Assembly (NCBI GenBank): GCA_023228045.1
Contig: JALOBY010000007.1
Location: 1 to 60,230 of the forward strand
DNA length: 60,230 bases
Reading direction: 5' to 3'
Source of the DNA: Endomicrobiales bacterium
GTDB taxonomy: Bacteria; Elusimicrobiota; Endomicrobiia; Endomicrobiales; JALOBY01
Shown here: positions 38,785 to 48,228 of the stretch, piece after piece
Position numbering within the stretch: the first letter of the stretch is position 1
Layout: every line of letters starts with the position of its first letter
The notes under the pieces: model-generated
What the model saw: only the letters and a program-made list of their open reading frames with translations
Told to the model about the DNA's origin: nothing
Databases searched by the model: none
Position numbers and translations under genes: made by a program

Positions 38785-39166
38785 AAGTCGCGGGGCTATC
38801 CTGTCAGCCTCGGGCTGACGCCCCCGTAATACTTTTCTTTGCATGCCCAAAGTTACACCCAGAGTTTACAATAGGATGCGGGATTCGACAAACGATGCCG
38901 GACTTTTTCTTCCTCAAAAAAGCTCGACCGATGTTCACACATCGCTCTCTCTTTTTGAGTTGAAAAACCCTCGGCCTCGCTCGTCTCGGTCCACACACCT
39001 ATTGCAAAATCTGGGTTGAAGTAACCAAAAGAAATGCACCCACGGTGGCTATTCACTCACATTTTTTTGGCGGCTGCGGAACTCGCCTCGCCACTTTGTG
39101 GCGGGCTCAGGCAGTCCTCACCGAAAACTCCACAAAAATGCTCGTTCATTATCAGCCAAAGTGGGG
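38785..39166 (-). repeat. Dispersed repeat R3 interrupted by element E
   Basis: The outer parts match 47972-48178 (AGTCGCGGGGCTAT, then after the insertion AGTAACCAAAAGAAATGCAC, CGGAACTCGCCTCGCCACT, TCGTTCATTATCAGCCAA). The middle is replaced by element E (38869-39004) plus short inverted flanks. The open frames here are repeat by-products. The gene-free stretch runs from 38502 to 39231. Confidence 0.75.
38869..39004 (-). mobile_element. Second copy of palindromic element E, nested in an R3 repeat
   Basis: 136 bp, with ends CAATA and TATTG, nearly the same as the copy inside batD but on the other strand. The flanks (CACCCAGAGTTTACAATA and TATTGCAAAATCTGGGTT) again form an inverted repeat. 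A one-base length difference shifts the frame relative to the batD copy. Confidence 0.75.
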
Positions 39167-39231
39167 ATAAAGTTAGTAAGGCAAAAAATTTGTCACCTCG
39201 ACGAGTGAAGTGAGGCAGGATAGCCCCGCCA

Positions 39232-40467
39232 TTATTTTCTATCTATAAGTGCTTGTATTCGCATAAGCACAGGAGGGTGGGTGTAGTCAAATAATACTTT
39301 AACACTGTGGGGTGTGAGGTTTGAAAGGTTATCCACGCTAAGTTTTTTTAAGGCGTTTAGCATATCACTACTGTTTCCAACACTACTTGCAGCAAAGGCA
39401 TCGGCTTCGTACTCATGTTTTCTTGAAAAGTAATTACTAATCGCAGAAAAAAACAAATTAATAACAGGATAAAGGATCATAAATGCAAATAACCCCGCAT
39501 AAATAGAATAGGTTTTAACATTCAATGCGTATGAGAAATTTTCATTTGTTGCGAAATACCCTGCTAAAAAAAGACCAATAGCGGAAAATATAAGTGATAG
39601 GGCAAACTGTTTTATAATATGTCGTTTTTTGTAATGCCCAATCTCATGTGCAAGTATGGAAACAATTTCAGTTGTTGTGTGTTTTGCAATTAGAGTGTCA
39701 AAAAGAGCAATTTTTCTAAATCTGCCAAAACCTGTAAAAAAAGCGTTTGTTTTAGCCGACCGGCGCGAGCCGTCCATTTTGTAAATTCCCTGCATTTTAA
39801 AGTTTTCTGATTTTGCAAAATTTAACACTGCGTTTTTTAACTCTCCCTCTTCTAATGGAATAAATTTATTAAATAACGGCATAATTAACGCAGGCCAGAT
39901 ATATATAAGCAGAACCTCAAAAATAAGCATAAATACCCAGCATAAAATCCAGCCGGAAAAACCAAATTTTTGAAAAATATAAAGTACACCAAAAAGCAAT
40001 ATAGCTCCTAAAACTGTTTGAAGAATAAAGCTCTTAATGAAATCTCCAATAAAAGTTCGTGCGTTCATTTTATTAAAACCATACTTTTCCTCTAAGACAA
40101 AAACCTTGTATAGTGAAAATGGCAAACTTAACAACTCTGAAATTAAAAAAATTATCCCAAAGAAAATTAAACCGGTTAATATTGGATTTAAGGCAAAACC
40201 TCTTGCCATAATATCTATTTTTTCAAAAAAACCAAACATTAACGCTAAAACAGTAATAACTCCCATAAAAACTGTGTTAAATACTGTAAACTTTGTGTTG
40301 TCTTTAAGGTAACCTTGAGCTTTCGCGTAGCGCTCATTATCATAAACACCAATAAATTCATCGGGCACTTCTTTTTTTAGCGCAGAGATGTTTAGCGCTT
40401 CAACAAGTAAGCGCACAATCAAAGATAAAACTATTGAACTTATAATCACCACTGTAAAAATAGACAT
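39232..40467 (-). CDS. M48 family (Ste24/CAAX-type) membrane metalloprotease
   Basis: 411 residues with about seven membrane helices. The zinc site is HEIGH (in ILAHEIGHYKKRH, about residue 275) and the third ligand is in EYEADAFA (about 350). The N-terminal half (VPDEF, YLKDNTKF) follows the Ste24 pattern. In bacteria such enzymes act in membrane protein quality control. The last codons abut a repeat. The gene stands between repeats and serA and appears to be single. Confidence 0.88.
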   Translation of the reverse strand: MSIFTVVIISSIVLSLIVRLLVEALNISALKKEVPDEFIGVYDNERYAKAQGYLKDNTKFTVFNTVFMGVITVLALMFGFFEKIDIMARGFALNPILTGLIFFGIIFLISELLSLPFSLYKVFVLEEKYGFNKMNARTFIGDFIKSFILQTVLGAILLFGVLYIFQKFGFSGWILCWVFMLIFEVLLIYIWPALIMPLFNKFIPLEEGELKNAVLNFAKSENFKMQGIYKMDGSRRSAKTNAFFTGFGRFRKIALFDTLIAKHTTTEIVSILAHEIGHYKKRHIIKQFALSLIFSAIGLFLAGYFATNENFSYALNVKTYSIYAGLFAFMILYPVINLFFSAISNYFSRKHEYEADAFAASSVGNSSDMLNALKKLSVDNLSNLTPHSVKVLFDYTHPPVLMRIQALIDRK

Positions 40468-40484
40468 ATTTTCTCCAGTTAAAA

Positions 40485-40523
40485 TAAAAAAGCACCGCCT
40501 CAGGTTTCTTGAGACAGTGCCTT
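40485..40523 (-). terminator. Intrinsic terminator after serA
   Basis: On the minus strand AAGGCACTG pairs with CGGTGCTT, with an inner CTCA/TGAG stem, followed by TTTTTT. It lies just after the serA stop and before the protease gene. Confidence 0.85.
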
Positions 40524-40535
40524 ATAAACTACCTA

Positions 40536-42116
40536 TTAAAGCGCAACATGCTTAACACTTGTTATACCCGGGAGTGTTGCAATTTGTTTTATAACATCTG
40601 CCTCTACACAGCTGTCTATGCTAATTATGGTTGTTGCTTCCCCGCCCGACTGCGTTCTGCCAACCTGCATACCTGCTATATTGATGTTACTCTTACCCAA
40701 AAATGTACCAATTTGACCTATAATACCTGGTTTATCTACATTTTTTACCAAAAGCAAGCAACCAGAAAGTGGTATATCTACGCTTACGCCGTCAACAATA
40801 ACAAGGCGCGCCATTTTGCTGCCAAATATAGTGCCAGATGCTTTAAGTGTACCTTTTTGTGTTGACACGCTTGCGCTTACAAGCTCTGTGTAATCATCCG
40901 AAACATCTGTTTTAAGTTCTTTTATTTTTATACCCCTTTCTTTTGCAAGCAAAGGAGCATTTACAAAGTTAACTTCTATGTCTAACATTGGAGATAGCAG
41001 GCCTTTTAAATAAGCTACAAGCAGCGGGTTCGTATTTAATTTGCTTATGGTTCCTGCGTATTCAAGCTCAACTTCTACAACCCCGCCGCTAACAAGCTGG
41101 CTTTGAAATGAACCAAGCTTTTCGCAAAGCGCTATGTATGGTTCAATCTGTTTATATTCTTCCCAGTTGACAGTTGGCACATTTACGGCATTTCTAATAA
41201 GGCCTTTTGTAAAAAAATCAACAAGCACTTCGCCAAGTTCTTGCGCAATTTTTACCTGTGCCTCTTCAGTTGACGCGGCAAGATGCGGCGTTACAACTGT
41301 GTTCTCGCATTCAATTATAGTCCAGTCAACCGGCGGTTCTTTTGCAAATACATCTATGGCGGCACCTCTTACATGACCATCTTTTATGGACTGGGCGAGA
41401 GCTTTTTCATCTATAATTCCACCTCTGGCACAATTTACAATTCTAACGCCTTTTTTCATTTTTTTAAGTGCTTCAGCGTTGATCATATTTCTTGTGCTGT
41501 CATTAAGCGGAGAATGAATTGAAATATAATCGGCCTCGGCGTAAATTTCTTCGGGTGTTTTTATTTCTATACCTAAACTTTTGCCAAATTCTTCAGTTAC
41601 AAAAGGGTCATACGCCACAATTCTCATACCAAACGAACGCATTCTATGAGAGACCTCTCTGCCAATCCTGCCAAGTCCAATAAGCCCAAGCGTTTTGCCA
41701 TATAACTCAGTACCCATAAACTTTTCGCGTTTCCACTCTTTATTTTTTAGCAAAGCATGTGCCTGAGGAATGTTCCGTGCCATTGCCATTATTAAACCAA
41801 TTGTATGTTCTGCGGCCGAAATTGTATTTCCTCCGGGAACATTTGCCACTACAATGCCTTTTTGTGTGGCAGCCATAATGTCTATATTATCAACACCTGT
41901 GCCTGCCCTTCCGATAAATTTTAACTTTTTTGCTGCCCCAATTATTTCGGCTGTTACCTTTACTTCTGAACGAATAAGCAAGCCATCATAGTTGGCAATT
42001 AATTCTTTGAATTGCTCTGGAGTCGGTTTTGCGTGTATTTCTATAGCGAAGTTCTTATTCTCAAGAACTTTCTCAAGCCCTTCGGTACTGTCGTATGTCA
42101 TAAGTATTTTAAACAT
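40536..42116 (-). CDS. serA: D-3-phosphoglycerate dehydrogenase
   Basis: 526 residues, the long SerA form. The NAD-binding motif is GLIGLGRIGREV, the catalytic residues include the Arg in CARGG and the His in TPHLAASTEEAQ. An intervening domain follows (about 320-450), then a C-terminal ACT domain (VDKPGIIGQIGTFLGKSN). It oxidises 3-phosphoglycerate with NAD+ to start serine synthesis; the ACT domain usually binds serine. It lies 41 bases behind the aminotransferase, probably in one operon under the Rex-like operator at 43343-43360. That is fitting because the reaction makes NADH. Confidence 0.94.
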   Translation of the reverse strand: MFKILMTYDSTEGLEKVLENKNFAIEIHAKPTPEQFKELIANYDGLLIRSEVKVTAEIIGAAKKLKFIGRAGTGVDNIDIMAATQKGIVVANVPGGNTISAAEHTIGLIMAMARNIPQAHALLKNKEWKREKFMGTELYGKTLGLIGLGRIGREVSHRMRSFGMRIVAYDPFVTEEFGKSLGIEIKTPEEIYAEADYISIHSPLNDSTRNMINAEALKKMKKGVRIVNCARGGIIDEKALAQSIKDGHVRGAAIDVFAKEPPVDWTIIECENTVVTPHLAASTEEAQVKIAQELGEVLVDFFTKGLIRNAVNVPTVNWEEYKQIEPYIALCEKLGSFQSQLVSGGVVEVELEYAGTISKLNTNPLLVAYLKGLLSPMLDIEVNFVNAPLLAKERGIKIKELKTDVSDDYTELVSASVSTQKGTLKASGTIFGSKMARLVIVDGVSVDIPLSGCLLLVKNVDKPGIIGQIGTFLGKSNINIAGMQVGRTQSGGEATTIISIDSCVEADVIKQIATLPGITSVKHVAL

Positions 42117-42157
42117 TTTATACTCTCCAAATATGTCTTTTATAGTAATCTAAATTG

Positions 42158-43300
42158 TCAGATATTATTTTTCAAAAGCACTTCTTCCGCTGCCGCAACA
42201 GCTTTGCCTTTTTGCACATTGTACCCAAGTTTTGTAAGCACCATTTCAAGACAGGCAAAACCAACAAGCAAATCTGCTTTTGTGATGTAACCCATATGAG
42301 CAAAACGAATTATTTTTCCTTTAAGTATGCCCTGCCCACCTGCTATTGATATACCAAATTCTTCTCTTAACAACTTTACAATTTTGCCGCCTTCAATACC
42401 ATCTGGAACACGGGCACTTGTAACAACTTCACAAGGTCTTTGCGCAAAAAGTTCCATTCCAATAGCTTGCATACCTGCTCTTGTGGCGGCCGCCATTACC
42501 TTATACTCTTTTTGCATATTTTCAAGCCCCGTGGCCTCAATCATTTTTATTGCCTCTGCAAGTGAAACTATAAGAGTAATTGCCGGCGTAAATGGAGTTT
42601 CGTTATCAGCAAGCGATTTTTTCATTTTGCGCCAGTCCCAGTAAAACCTTGGGAGCTTTGCATTTTCTGCCAAAAGCCACGCTTTCTTACTTATTGAAAC
42701 AAACGCAAGGCCGGGTGCGAGCATAAGGCCCTTTTGAGAACCGGTTACAACAACATCAATATGCCAAGCATCGGTTTTAAGCTCTTGGCCGACCAAACCA
42801 GATATTGCATCTACCACAAGCACTGCCTGCGATGAATGAACAATTTTACCTATTGTTTCTATGTCGTTTACAACACCTGTTGAGGTTTCAACATGAGTGG
42901 TATAAACAACCTTAACACCCGGGTTTGCCTTGAGCGCTTTTTCAATTTCATTTGGATTGACAGCTTTGCCCCACTCTGTGTCAACAATTATCGGATTTAT
43001 TCCGTAAGCACTTAAAAGTTTTACCCAACGTTCTCCAAAATTTCCACTTTGGGCAACTATTACATCATCGCCCGGGCTAAGCAGATTTACAACTGACGAC
43101 TCCATTGCACCCGTACCGGAAGATGCCATTATCAGCACATCGTTTTGAGTACAAAAAACATATTTAAGGCCTTCTATAACTTTACCAAATATTGCCGCAA
43201 ATTCTGCTGTGCGATGGTGAATAATTGGTTTTGCTCCTGCTAAAGCAACCTCTGTTGGAATGGGTGTTGGTCCAGGTGTTAAAAGATAATGTTTTTTCAT
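42158..43300 (-). CDS. Class V aminotransferase (serine-glyoxylate / phosphoserine type)
   Basis: 380 residues of the alanine-glyoxylate aminotransferase family. It starts LTPGPTPIP, has SSGTGAMES for phosphate binding and the PLP lysine in TGSQKGLM (about 195). Because serA follows directly and no serC is seen, it probably serves as the phosphoserine or serine aminotransferase of this pathway, as has been proposed for archaeal relatives. The substrate is inferred. GGAGG lies five bases ahead of the ATG. Confidence 0.85.
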   Translation of the reverse strand: MKKHYLLTPGPTPIPTEVALAGAKPIIHHRTAEFAAIFGKVIEGLKYVFCTQNDVLIMASSGTGAMESSVVNLLSPGDDVIVAQSGNFGERWVKLLSAYGINPIIVDTEWGKAVNPNEIEKALKANPGVKVVYTTHVETSTGVVNDIETIGKIVHSSQAVLVVDAISGLVGQELKTDAWHIDVVVTGSQKGLMLAPGLAFVSISKKAWLLAENAKLPRFYWDWRKMKKSLADNETPFTPAITLIVSLAEAIKMIEATGLENMQKEYKVMAAATRAGMQAIGMELFAQRPCEVVTSARVPDGIEGGKIVKLLREEFGISIAGGQGILKGKIIRFAHMGYITKADLLVGFACLEMVLTKLGYNVQKGKAVAAAEEVLLKNNI

Positions 43301-43342
43301 TCTGCCTCCAATACAAAAATTATTTTACACTCAATAAAAACA

Positions 43343-43360
43343 TTGTGAAATATTTCACAA
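43343..43360. promoter_or_regulatory. Rex-type operator TTGTGAAATATTTCACAA
   Basis: A perfect 18-base palindrome that agrees with the consensus I know for the redox repressor Rex (TTGTGA-N6-TCACAA). It starts four bases after the -10 box of the aminotransferase-serA promoter, where a bound protein would block transcription. Rex releases DNA when NADH rises. No rex gene is in the window. A CRP/FNR-type protein is a less likely reader. Confidence 0.7.
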
Positions 43361-43364
43361 TGAA

Positions 43365-43393
43365 ATACTATTAAAAAAAATTTGTTCTGTCAA
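43365..43393 (-). promoter_or_regulatory. Promoter of the aminotransferase-serA operon
   Basis: TTGACA (43388-43393), 17-base spacer, TAGTAT (43365-43370) on the minus strand. The Rex-type palindrome covers the expected transcription start. Confidence 0.7.
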
Positions 43394-43425
43394 ATTAAAA
43401 TTTGAGACATGGTTTCTTTTTTAGC

Positions 43426-43634
43426 TGTCATTGCGTCAGCCCCCGCCTTTGGCGAGGTCTAGACAAGACTCAGGCTGACAAGGGGCTAGATCTCGCCAAA
43501 GGCGGAAATCCCGAATGGGTGAAGCAATCTTTTATTAACTGTTAGATTGCTTCGTCGCTATGCTTCTCGCAATGACAAAACACATTGAAAGAAACATTGC
43601 CTCGGGCTGATTCGCTTCGCTCACCCGAGATGAC
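43426..43634. repeat. Dispersed palindromic repeat, family R1 (compound)
   Basis: Contains CATTGCGTCAGCC, CGCCTTTGGCGAG and its partner CTCGCCAAAGGCG, and GATTGCTTCGTCGC ... CGCAATGACA. It looks like two overlapping R1 units between the serine operon and lon. Confidence 0.7.
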
Positions 43635-43653
43635 ACACCAAGAAAAAAATAGC

Positions 43654-46011
43654 TTACTTTGTTGCCTTTTCAAGCCCAAGCGATAACACTTCGTCCATAT
43701 GCGCTACAGGTATCATTTTTATTTTTTTTAAAATATCTTTTGGAATTTCAATAAGGTCTTTTTTGTTGCCCTCCGGAAAAAGAATTGTTGTTATGCCATC
43801 ACGGTAAGCGGCAAGTGTTTTTTCTCTTAGTCCGCCTATGGCAAGCACCCTGCCACGCAAAGTAATTTCACCTGTCATTGCAAGATCTTTTTTTACCGCC
43901 CTGCCGGTGCTTACCGATGCAAGAGCGGTTGCCAGCGCTATACCGGCACTTGGCCCGTCTTTAGGAACAGCACCTTCGGGCACATGAATATGAAAATCTA
44001 AGTCCTTAAAGCTGTCTTCGTCAATTTTTAATTTTTTTGCGGAAGAACGCACATAAGATAACGCTGCCTGAGCCGACTCCTTCATAACATCTCCAAGTTT
44101 GCCGGTTAAGCTTAATATGCCTTTACCTTTCATTTTATTTACTTCAATTGTAAGGGTTTCCCCTCCGGCTTCCGTCCAGGCAAGGCCAGTTGCCACACCA
44201 ATGTTGTTTGCAGCTACACTGTCTTTTGAAAACTTTGGTATACCCAAAAACTTTTCTAAGTTTTCAGGGGTTATTTTAATAGAAGTTTTTTTCTCCAAGT
44301 CCATTGCTTTTGTAGCTTTTCGGCAGAGGTTCGCGCTTTCTCTCTCCAGATTTCTTACACCTGCCTCGTGCGTATAGTTTTTAATTAGCAGTTCCATGGT
44401 TTTAGGTGTAATAACAAGCTCTCCATCTTTTAAACCGTGTTCTTTCATTTGCTTTGGCAGTAGAAATTTTTCTGCTATTTTTAACTTTTCTTCTAATGTA
44501 TAACCCGGGAACCTTATAACCTCCAAACGGTCTAATAGAGTGCTTGGAATGTTGTAAAGCGTGTTTGCGGTTGTAATAAACATTACCTTTGAAAGGTCGT
44601 AGTCAAGGTCAAGGTAGTGGTCTACAAAAGCATAGTTCTGCTCTGGGTCAAGCACTTCAAGCAATGCCGAAGAAGGGTCGCCCCTAAAATCGCTGCCCAT
44701 TTTGTCAATTTCATCTAAAATAAATACAGGGTTGTTTGATTTTGCTTTGCGCATAGATTGTATTATTCTGCCGGGCAATGCGCCAATGTAAGTTCTTCTA
44801 TGTCCTCTTATTTCGGCCTCATCTCGCACACCACCCATAGATATGCGTACAAAATTTCTGCCTAAACTTCTGGCAATTGATTTAGCTATAGATGTTTTGC
44901 CGACACCCGGAGGCCCGACAAAACAAAGAATAGGGCCTTTTATTTTTTGAACGCGTTTAAGTACAGCCAGGTATTCAGTAACTCGTTCTTTTACTTTTTC
45001 TAAACCAAAGTGGTCTTGGTCTAATATAGTTTGTGCTTGCCTAAGGTCGTAGTTATCTTTTGTACTTTCGTGCCACGGAAGTGCTATAAGCCAGTCAATA
45101 TATGTTCTTATTACCGTTGCCTCAGGTGAAAAAGGCATCATTTTTTCTAATCTGGCAATTTCTTTATCGGCCGCTTCCTGTGCCTCTTTAGACATTTTTG
45201 CGGCTTTAATTTTTGCTTTTAATTCTTCTAACTCCTTGGCATAATCATCTTTTTGTCGCAGTTCTTTTTGTATGGCCTTCATCTGTTCTGTAAGGTAGTA
45301 CTCTTTTTGGCTTTTCTCTATTTGAGTACGCACGCGGCTTTGTATGCGCCTATCAATATTTAAAATTTCAATTTCAGAACTTAAAATTTGCACAAGCTTT
45401 TCAAGGCGTTCACTTGGGTTTGCAAGTTCAAGAATAGATTGTTTTTCAAAAACTTTTACGGACATGTGAGAAGCAATTGTATCTGCCAGGCGGCCCGCGT
45501 CGTTTATGTTTGCAACGGCAACACCTATTTCAAGCGGGATTCTTGCGTTTAATTTAACATACTGTTCAAAAAGTGAAACCGAACGGCGCATAAGCGCTTG
45601 CGTTTCAGGAGTTAGCACCGAAACTTCGCTAAGCAGGTTCAACCCAACTTCCACATAGCCCCTTTCGTGCATATGAAAGTCGGTCCAACGAGCGCGCAAC
45701 AAACCCTCTACCAAAACTTTCAAAGTGCCATCGGGCATTTTTAGTAACTGCAACACATCGGCAACAGTACCTATTTGGTAAATATCATCAGGAGAAGGGT
45801 CTTCTATTTGCAGTTGTTTTTGCGTTGCAAGAAATATTAAGCGATTACCCGACATTGCCTCTTCAAGCGCTTTTATAGATTTATCGCGGCCAACGGCAAG
45901 TGGCACAACCATGGCAGGGAAAACAATCAAATCACGCACCGGTAATAATGGAAGCTTATTTGGTATATCTTCTAATTTGCTTGTTTTGGTTTGTCTATCT
46001 ACTTCGCTCAT
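43654..46011 (-). CDS. lon: ATP-dependent protease Lon
   Basis: 785 residues from ATG 46011, preceded by GGAGTG at a good distance; a longer frame from 46044 lacks a ribosome site. The protein has the N-terminal substrate domain (LPLLPVRDLIVFP), Walker A GPPGVGKT, Walker B VFILDEIDK and the C-terminal Ser-Lys protease domain with GPSAGIALATAL. It degrades misfolded and regulatory proteins in the cytoplasm. The order tig, clpP, clpX, lon is the classical one, here on the minus strand. Confidence 0.95.
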   Translation of the reverse strand: MSEVDRQTKTSKLEDIPNKLPLLPVRDLIVFPAMVVPLAVGRDKSIKALEEAMSGNRLIFLATQKQLQIEDPSPDDIYQIGTVADVLQLLKMPDGTLKVLVEGLLRARWTDFHMHERGYVEVGLNLLSEVSVLTPETQALMRRSVSLFEQYVKLNARIPLEIGVAVANINDAGRLADTIASHMSVKVFEKQSILELANPSERLEKLVQILSSEIEILNIDRRIQSRVRTQIEKSQKEYYLTEQMKAIQKELRQKDDYAKELEELKAKIKAAKMSKEAQEAADKEIARLEKMMPFSPEATVIRTYIDWLIALPWHESTKDNYDLRQAQTILDQDHFGLEKVKERVTEYLAVLKRVQKIKGPILCFVGPPGVGKTSIAKSIARSLGRNFVRISMGGVRDEAEIRGHRRTYIGALPGRIIQSMRKAKSNNPVFILDEIDKMGSDFRGDPSSALLEVLDPEQNYAFVDHYLDLDYDLSKVMFITTANTLYNIPSTLLDRLEVIRFPGYTLEEKLKIAEKFLLPKQMKEHGLKDGELVITPKTMELLIKNYTHEAGVRNLERESANLCRKATKAMDLEKKTSIKITPENLEKFLGIPKFSKDSVAANNIGVATGLAWTEAGGETLTIEVNKMKGKGILSLTGKLGDVMKESAQAALSYVRSSAKKLKIDEDSFKDLDFHIHVPEGAVPKDGPSAGIALATALASVSTGRAVKKDLAMTGEITLRGRVLAIGGLREKTLAAYRDGITTILFPEGNKKDLIEIPKDILKKIKMIPVAHMDEVLSLGLEKATK

Positions 46012-46052
46012 ATTTTCACTCCACTCTAAACCCGGCTTTTGCAACAGCTGGG

Positions 46053-47312
46053 TTAAACAGCCTTATTAAGTTTAACATTATCGTTTATATTTTTTTTATA
46101 AGTTAATTTTACTGCCGAACTGCCGCGCACAACGTCTTCATCAACTATAGCGCTTTTAAGATCTTTTTTATCGGGTAATTCATACATAACATCTATTAAA
46201 AGCTTCTCCATTATTGAACGAAGCCCTCTAGCTCCTGAGCCACGCACTAATGTGGCTTTGGCAATTTCAACTAATGCACCGTCGGTAAAATCTAATTCAA
46301 CACCTTCTATTGAAAACATTTTTTTATACTGTTTAATAAGCGCGTTTTTTGGCTCTTTAAGCACACGCACAAGGTCCGCCTCTTTTAACTGCTCAAGCAC
46401 CGCAACACTGTGCAACCTGCCGACAAACTCAGGTATAAGCCCGTATTTTATTAAGTCCTCGCTTTGCAATGAAGTCATAAGCTGGCTGTAAGCATAATCT
46501 TTTCTTGTTTTTATTTCCGAATTAAAGCCCATATTTTTTGTTGTTAAACGCGCCTGCACCACTTTATCTAAACCCTCAAACGCGCCGCCGCAAATGAATA
46601 GTATATTGGTGGTATCTACCTTTATGTATTCCTGTTGAGGGTGTTTTCTGCCTCCTTGCGGTGGCACATTGGCAATAGTGCCTTCAAGTATTTTTAAAAG
46701 TGCCTGCTGAACACCTTCGCCCGATACATCGCGGGTTATTGACGGATTATCGGATTTTCTTGAAATTTTATCAATTTCATCTATGTAGATAATGCCTTTT
46801 TCGGCGCGTTTTACATCAAAATTCGCATTTTGCAATAAACGAAGAATTATGTTTTCTACATCTTCCCCAACATAACCGGCCTCGGTAAGCGTGGTTGCGT
46901 CCGCTATGGCAAATGGCAAATGTAAAAGCTTTGCAAGCGTTTGGGCAAGCAGTGTTTTTCCTGTGCCTGTCGGCCCAATTAAAAGTATGTTTGATTTTTG
47001 AATTTCAACATCTGATTTTTTGTCTTTGGCGCAATCAAGGCGTTTATAATGATTGTACACAGCCACACTGAGAACTTTCTTTGCGTGCTCCTGGCCTATA
47101 ACAAATTCATCTAAGAATTTTTTTATGCCGCTTGGGCTTGGCAAGGTGGTGATGTTCTTTTTTTCTTCTTCACTTTCAAGCTTATTAAGAAGTTCTATAG
47201 AGCTCCTTAGGCACTCTTCGCACACATACGCCCCGTTACCACCTATCATTTTGCCATTGCCATTTTCCACGGAACCGCAAAAAATACAGCTTGTTTTTTT
47301 TATGTTGTCCAT
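46053..47312 (-). CDS. clpX: ClpX unfoldase
   Basis: 419 residues. The N-terminal zinc domain has C9, C12, C31 and C34, Walker A is GPTGTGKT (about 114-121), Walker B IIYIDEIDK. The pore loop GYVGED and the substrate motif RLTTKNMGF region, followed by the C-terminal SGARGLRSIMEKLL, complete the family pattern. It feeds unfolded proteins to ClpP, whose gene lies immediately upstream. Confidence 0.95.
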   Translation of the reverse strand: MDNIKKTSCIFCGSVENGNGKMIGGNGAYVCEECLRSSIELLNKLESEEEKKNITTLPSPSGIKKFLDEFVIGQEHAKKVLSVAVYNHYKRLDCAKDKKSDVEIQKSNILLIGPTGTGKTLLAQTLAKLLHLPFAIADATTLTEAGYVGEDVENIILRLLQNANFDVKRAEKGIIYIDEIDKISRKSDNPSITRDVSGEGVQQALLKILEGTIANVPPQGGRKHPQQEYIKVDTTNILFICGGAFEGLDKVVQARLTTKNMGFNSEIKTRKDYAYSQLMTSLQSEDLIKYGLIPEFVGRLHSVAVLEQLKEADLVRVLKEPKNALIKQYKKMFSIEGVELDFTDGALVEIAKATLVRGSGARGLRSIMEKLLIDVMYELPDKKDLKSAIVDEDVVRGSSAVKLTYKKNINDNVKLNKAV

Positions 47313-47313
47313 A

Positions 47314-47922
47314 TTATTTTTTCCTGCTTTCTATTACTTCATCAATTATGCCGTAACTTAGTGCTTCCTGCGCAGACATATAATAATTACGCTCGGTGTC
47401 TTGCTTTATCCTGTCCACACTTTGACCTGTGTGCTTTGACATAATTTCTATAAGTTTTTCTTTGGTTTTAAAAAGTTCTTTTGCCTCAATATCTATATCT
47501 GTAACCTGACCAGAAAGTCCCTCGCCATAAATTAGCGGCTGGTGTATCATAATCCGGCTACGCGGCAGAGCATAGCGTTTACCTTTAGTGCCGGCGGCCA
47601 ATAAAAGCGCACCAAAAGACATTGCCATACCCATACATATAGTTGTAATGGGGCATTTTATGTATTGCATTGTATCGTAAACGGCAAGGCCCGCGCTAAC
47701 TAAACCACCAGGTGAGTTGATGTATAGGTTTATATCTTTTTCGGGGTCTTCGGCTTCAAGGTAAAGCAATTGGGCAATTATTAGATTTGCTGAATCGGTG
47801 CTTACCGCGCCGCCAACACCACCAACAAAAATAATGCGGTCTTTTAATAACCTGGAATATATATCATAGCCAACGGCCGAACCCTGGTTCCATCTTTCTA
47901 TAATTGTTGGAATAATGCTCAT
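47314..47922 (-). CDS. clpP: ATP-dependent Clp protease proteolytic subunit
   Basis: 202 residues. The catalytic triad is S102 (GMAMSFGA), H127 (IMIHQP) and D175. The usual GQAAS around the serine is GMAMS here, a mild change. The next gene, clpX, starts one base after the stop. ClpXP is the main regulated protease with Lon. Confidence 0.95.
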   Translation of the reverse strand: MSIIPTIIERWNQGSAVGYDIYSRLLKDRIIFVGGVGGAVSTDSANLIIAQLLYLEAEDPEKDINLYINSPGGLVSAGLAVYDTMQYIKCPITTICMGMAMSFGALLLAAGTKGKRYALPRSRIMIHQPLIYGEGLSGQVTDIDIEAKELFKTKEKLIEIMSKHTGQSVDRIKQDTERNYYMSAQEALSYGIIDEVIESRKK

Positions 47923-47971
47923 AAGAACTCCTATGTTACATTTGCCATCTGTTTTTTACTAAAACATTTTT

Positions 47972-48178
47972 AAGTCGCGGGGCTATTCTGCCCCTGCACC
48001 CCTGTGATACTTTTCTTTGTATGCCCAAAGAAAAGTAACCAAAAGAAATGCACCCCCTGATGGCTATTCACTCGTTTTTTTTGGCGGCTGTGGAACTCGC
48101 CTCGCCACTGCGTGTCGGACTCAGACAGTCCTCGCCGAAACCTCCAAAAAAATACTCGTTCATTATCAGCCAATGGGG
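47972..48178 (-). repeat. Dispersed repeat, family R3
   Basis: An intact R3 copy between tig and clpP: AGTCGCGGGGCTATTCTG, ACTTTTCTTTGTATGCCC, then AAAGAAAAGTAACC, and the end TCATTATCAGCCAATGGGG. It splits what is often one operon. No gene is present in 47923-48228. Confidence 0.8.
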
Positions 48179-48228
48179 AATAACAAGCGAGGACGTAAAA
48201 AGAACTTATTAAGAAAATATTTCTGTGT

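Noticed and set aside
43343..43360. CRP/FNR site
   Set aside because: The palindrome has the form TTGTGA-N6-TCACAA, which also fits CRP, but the A/T core AAATATTT and the position over the start site agree better with a Rex repressor site.
47970..48173. Open frame of 67 codons inside the R3 repeat, similar to frames at 26912 and 38853
   Set aside because: The frames are shared because the DNA repeat is shared; they lack ribosome sites, and the copies differ by frame-breaking changes.
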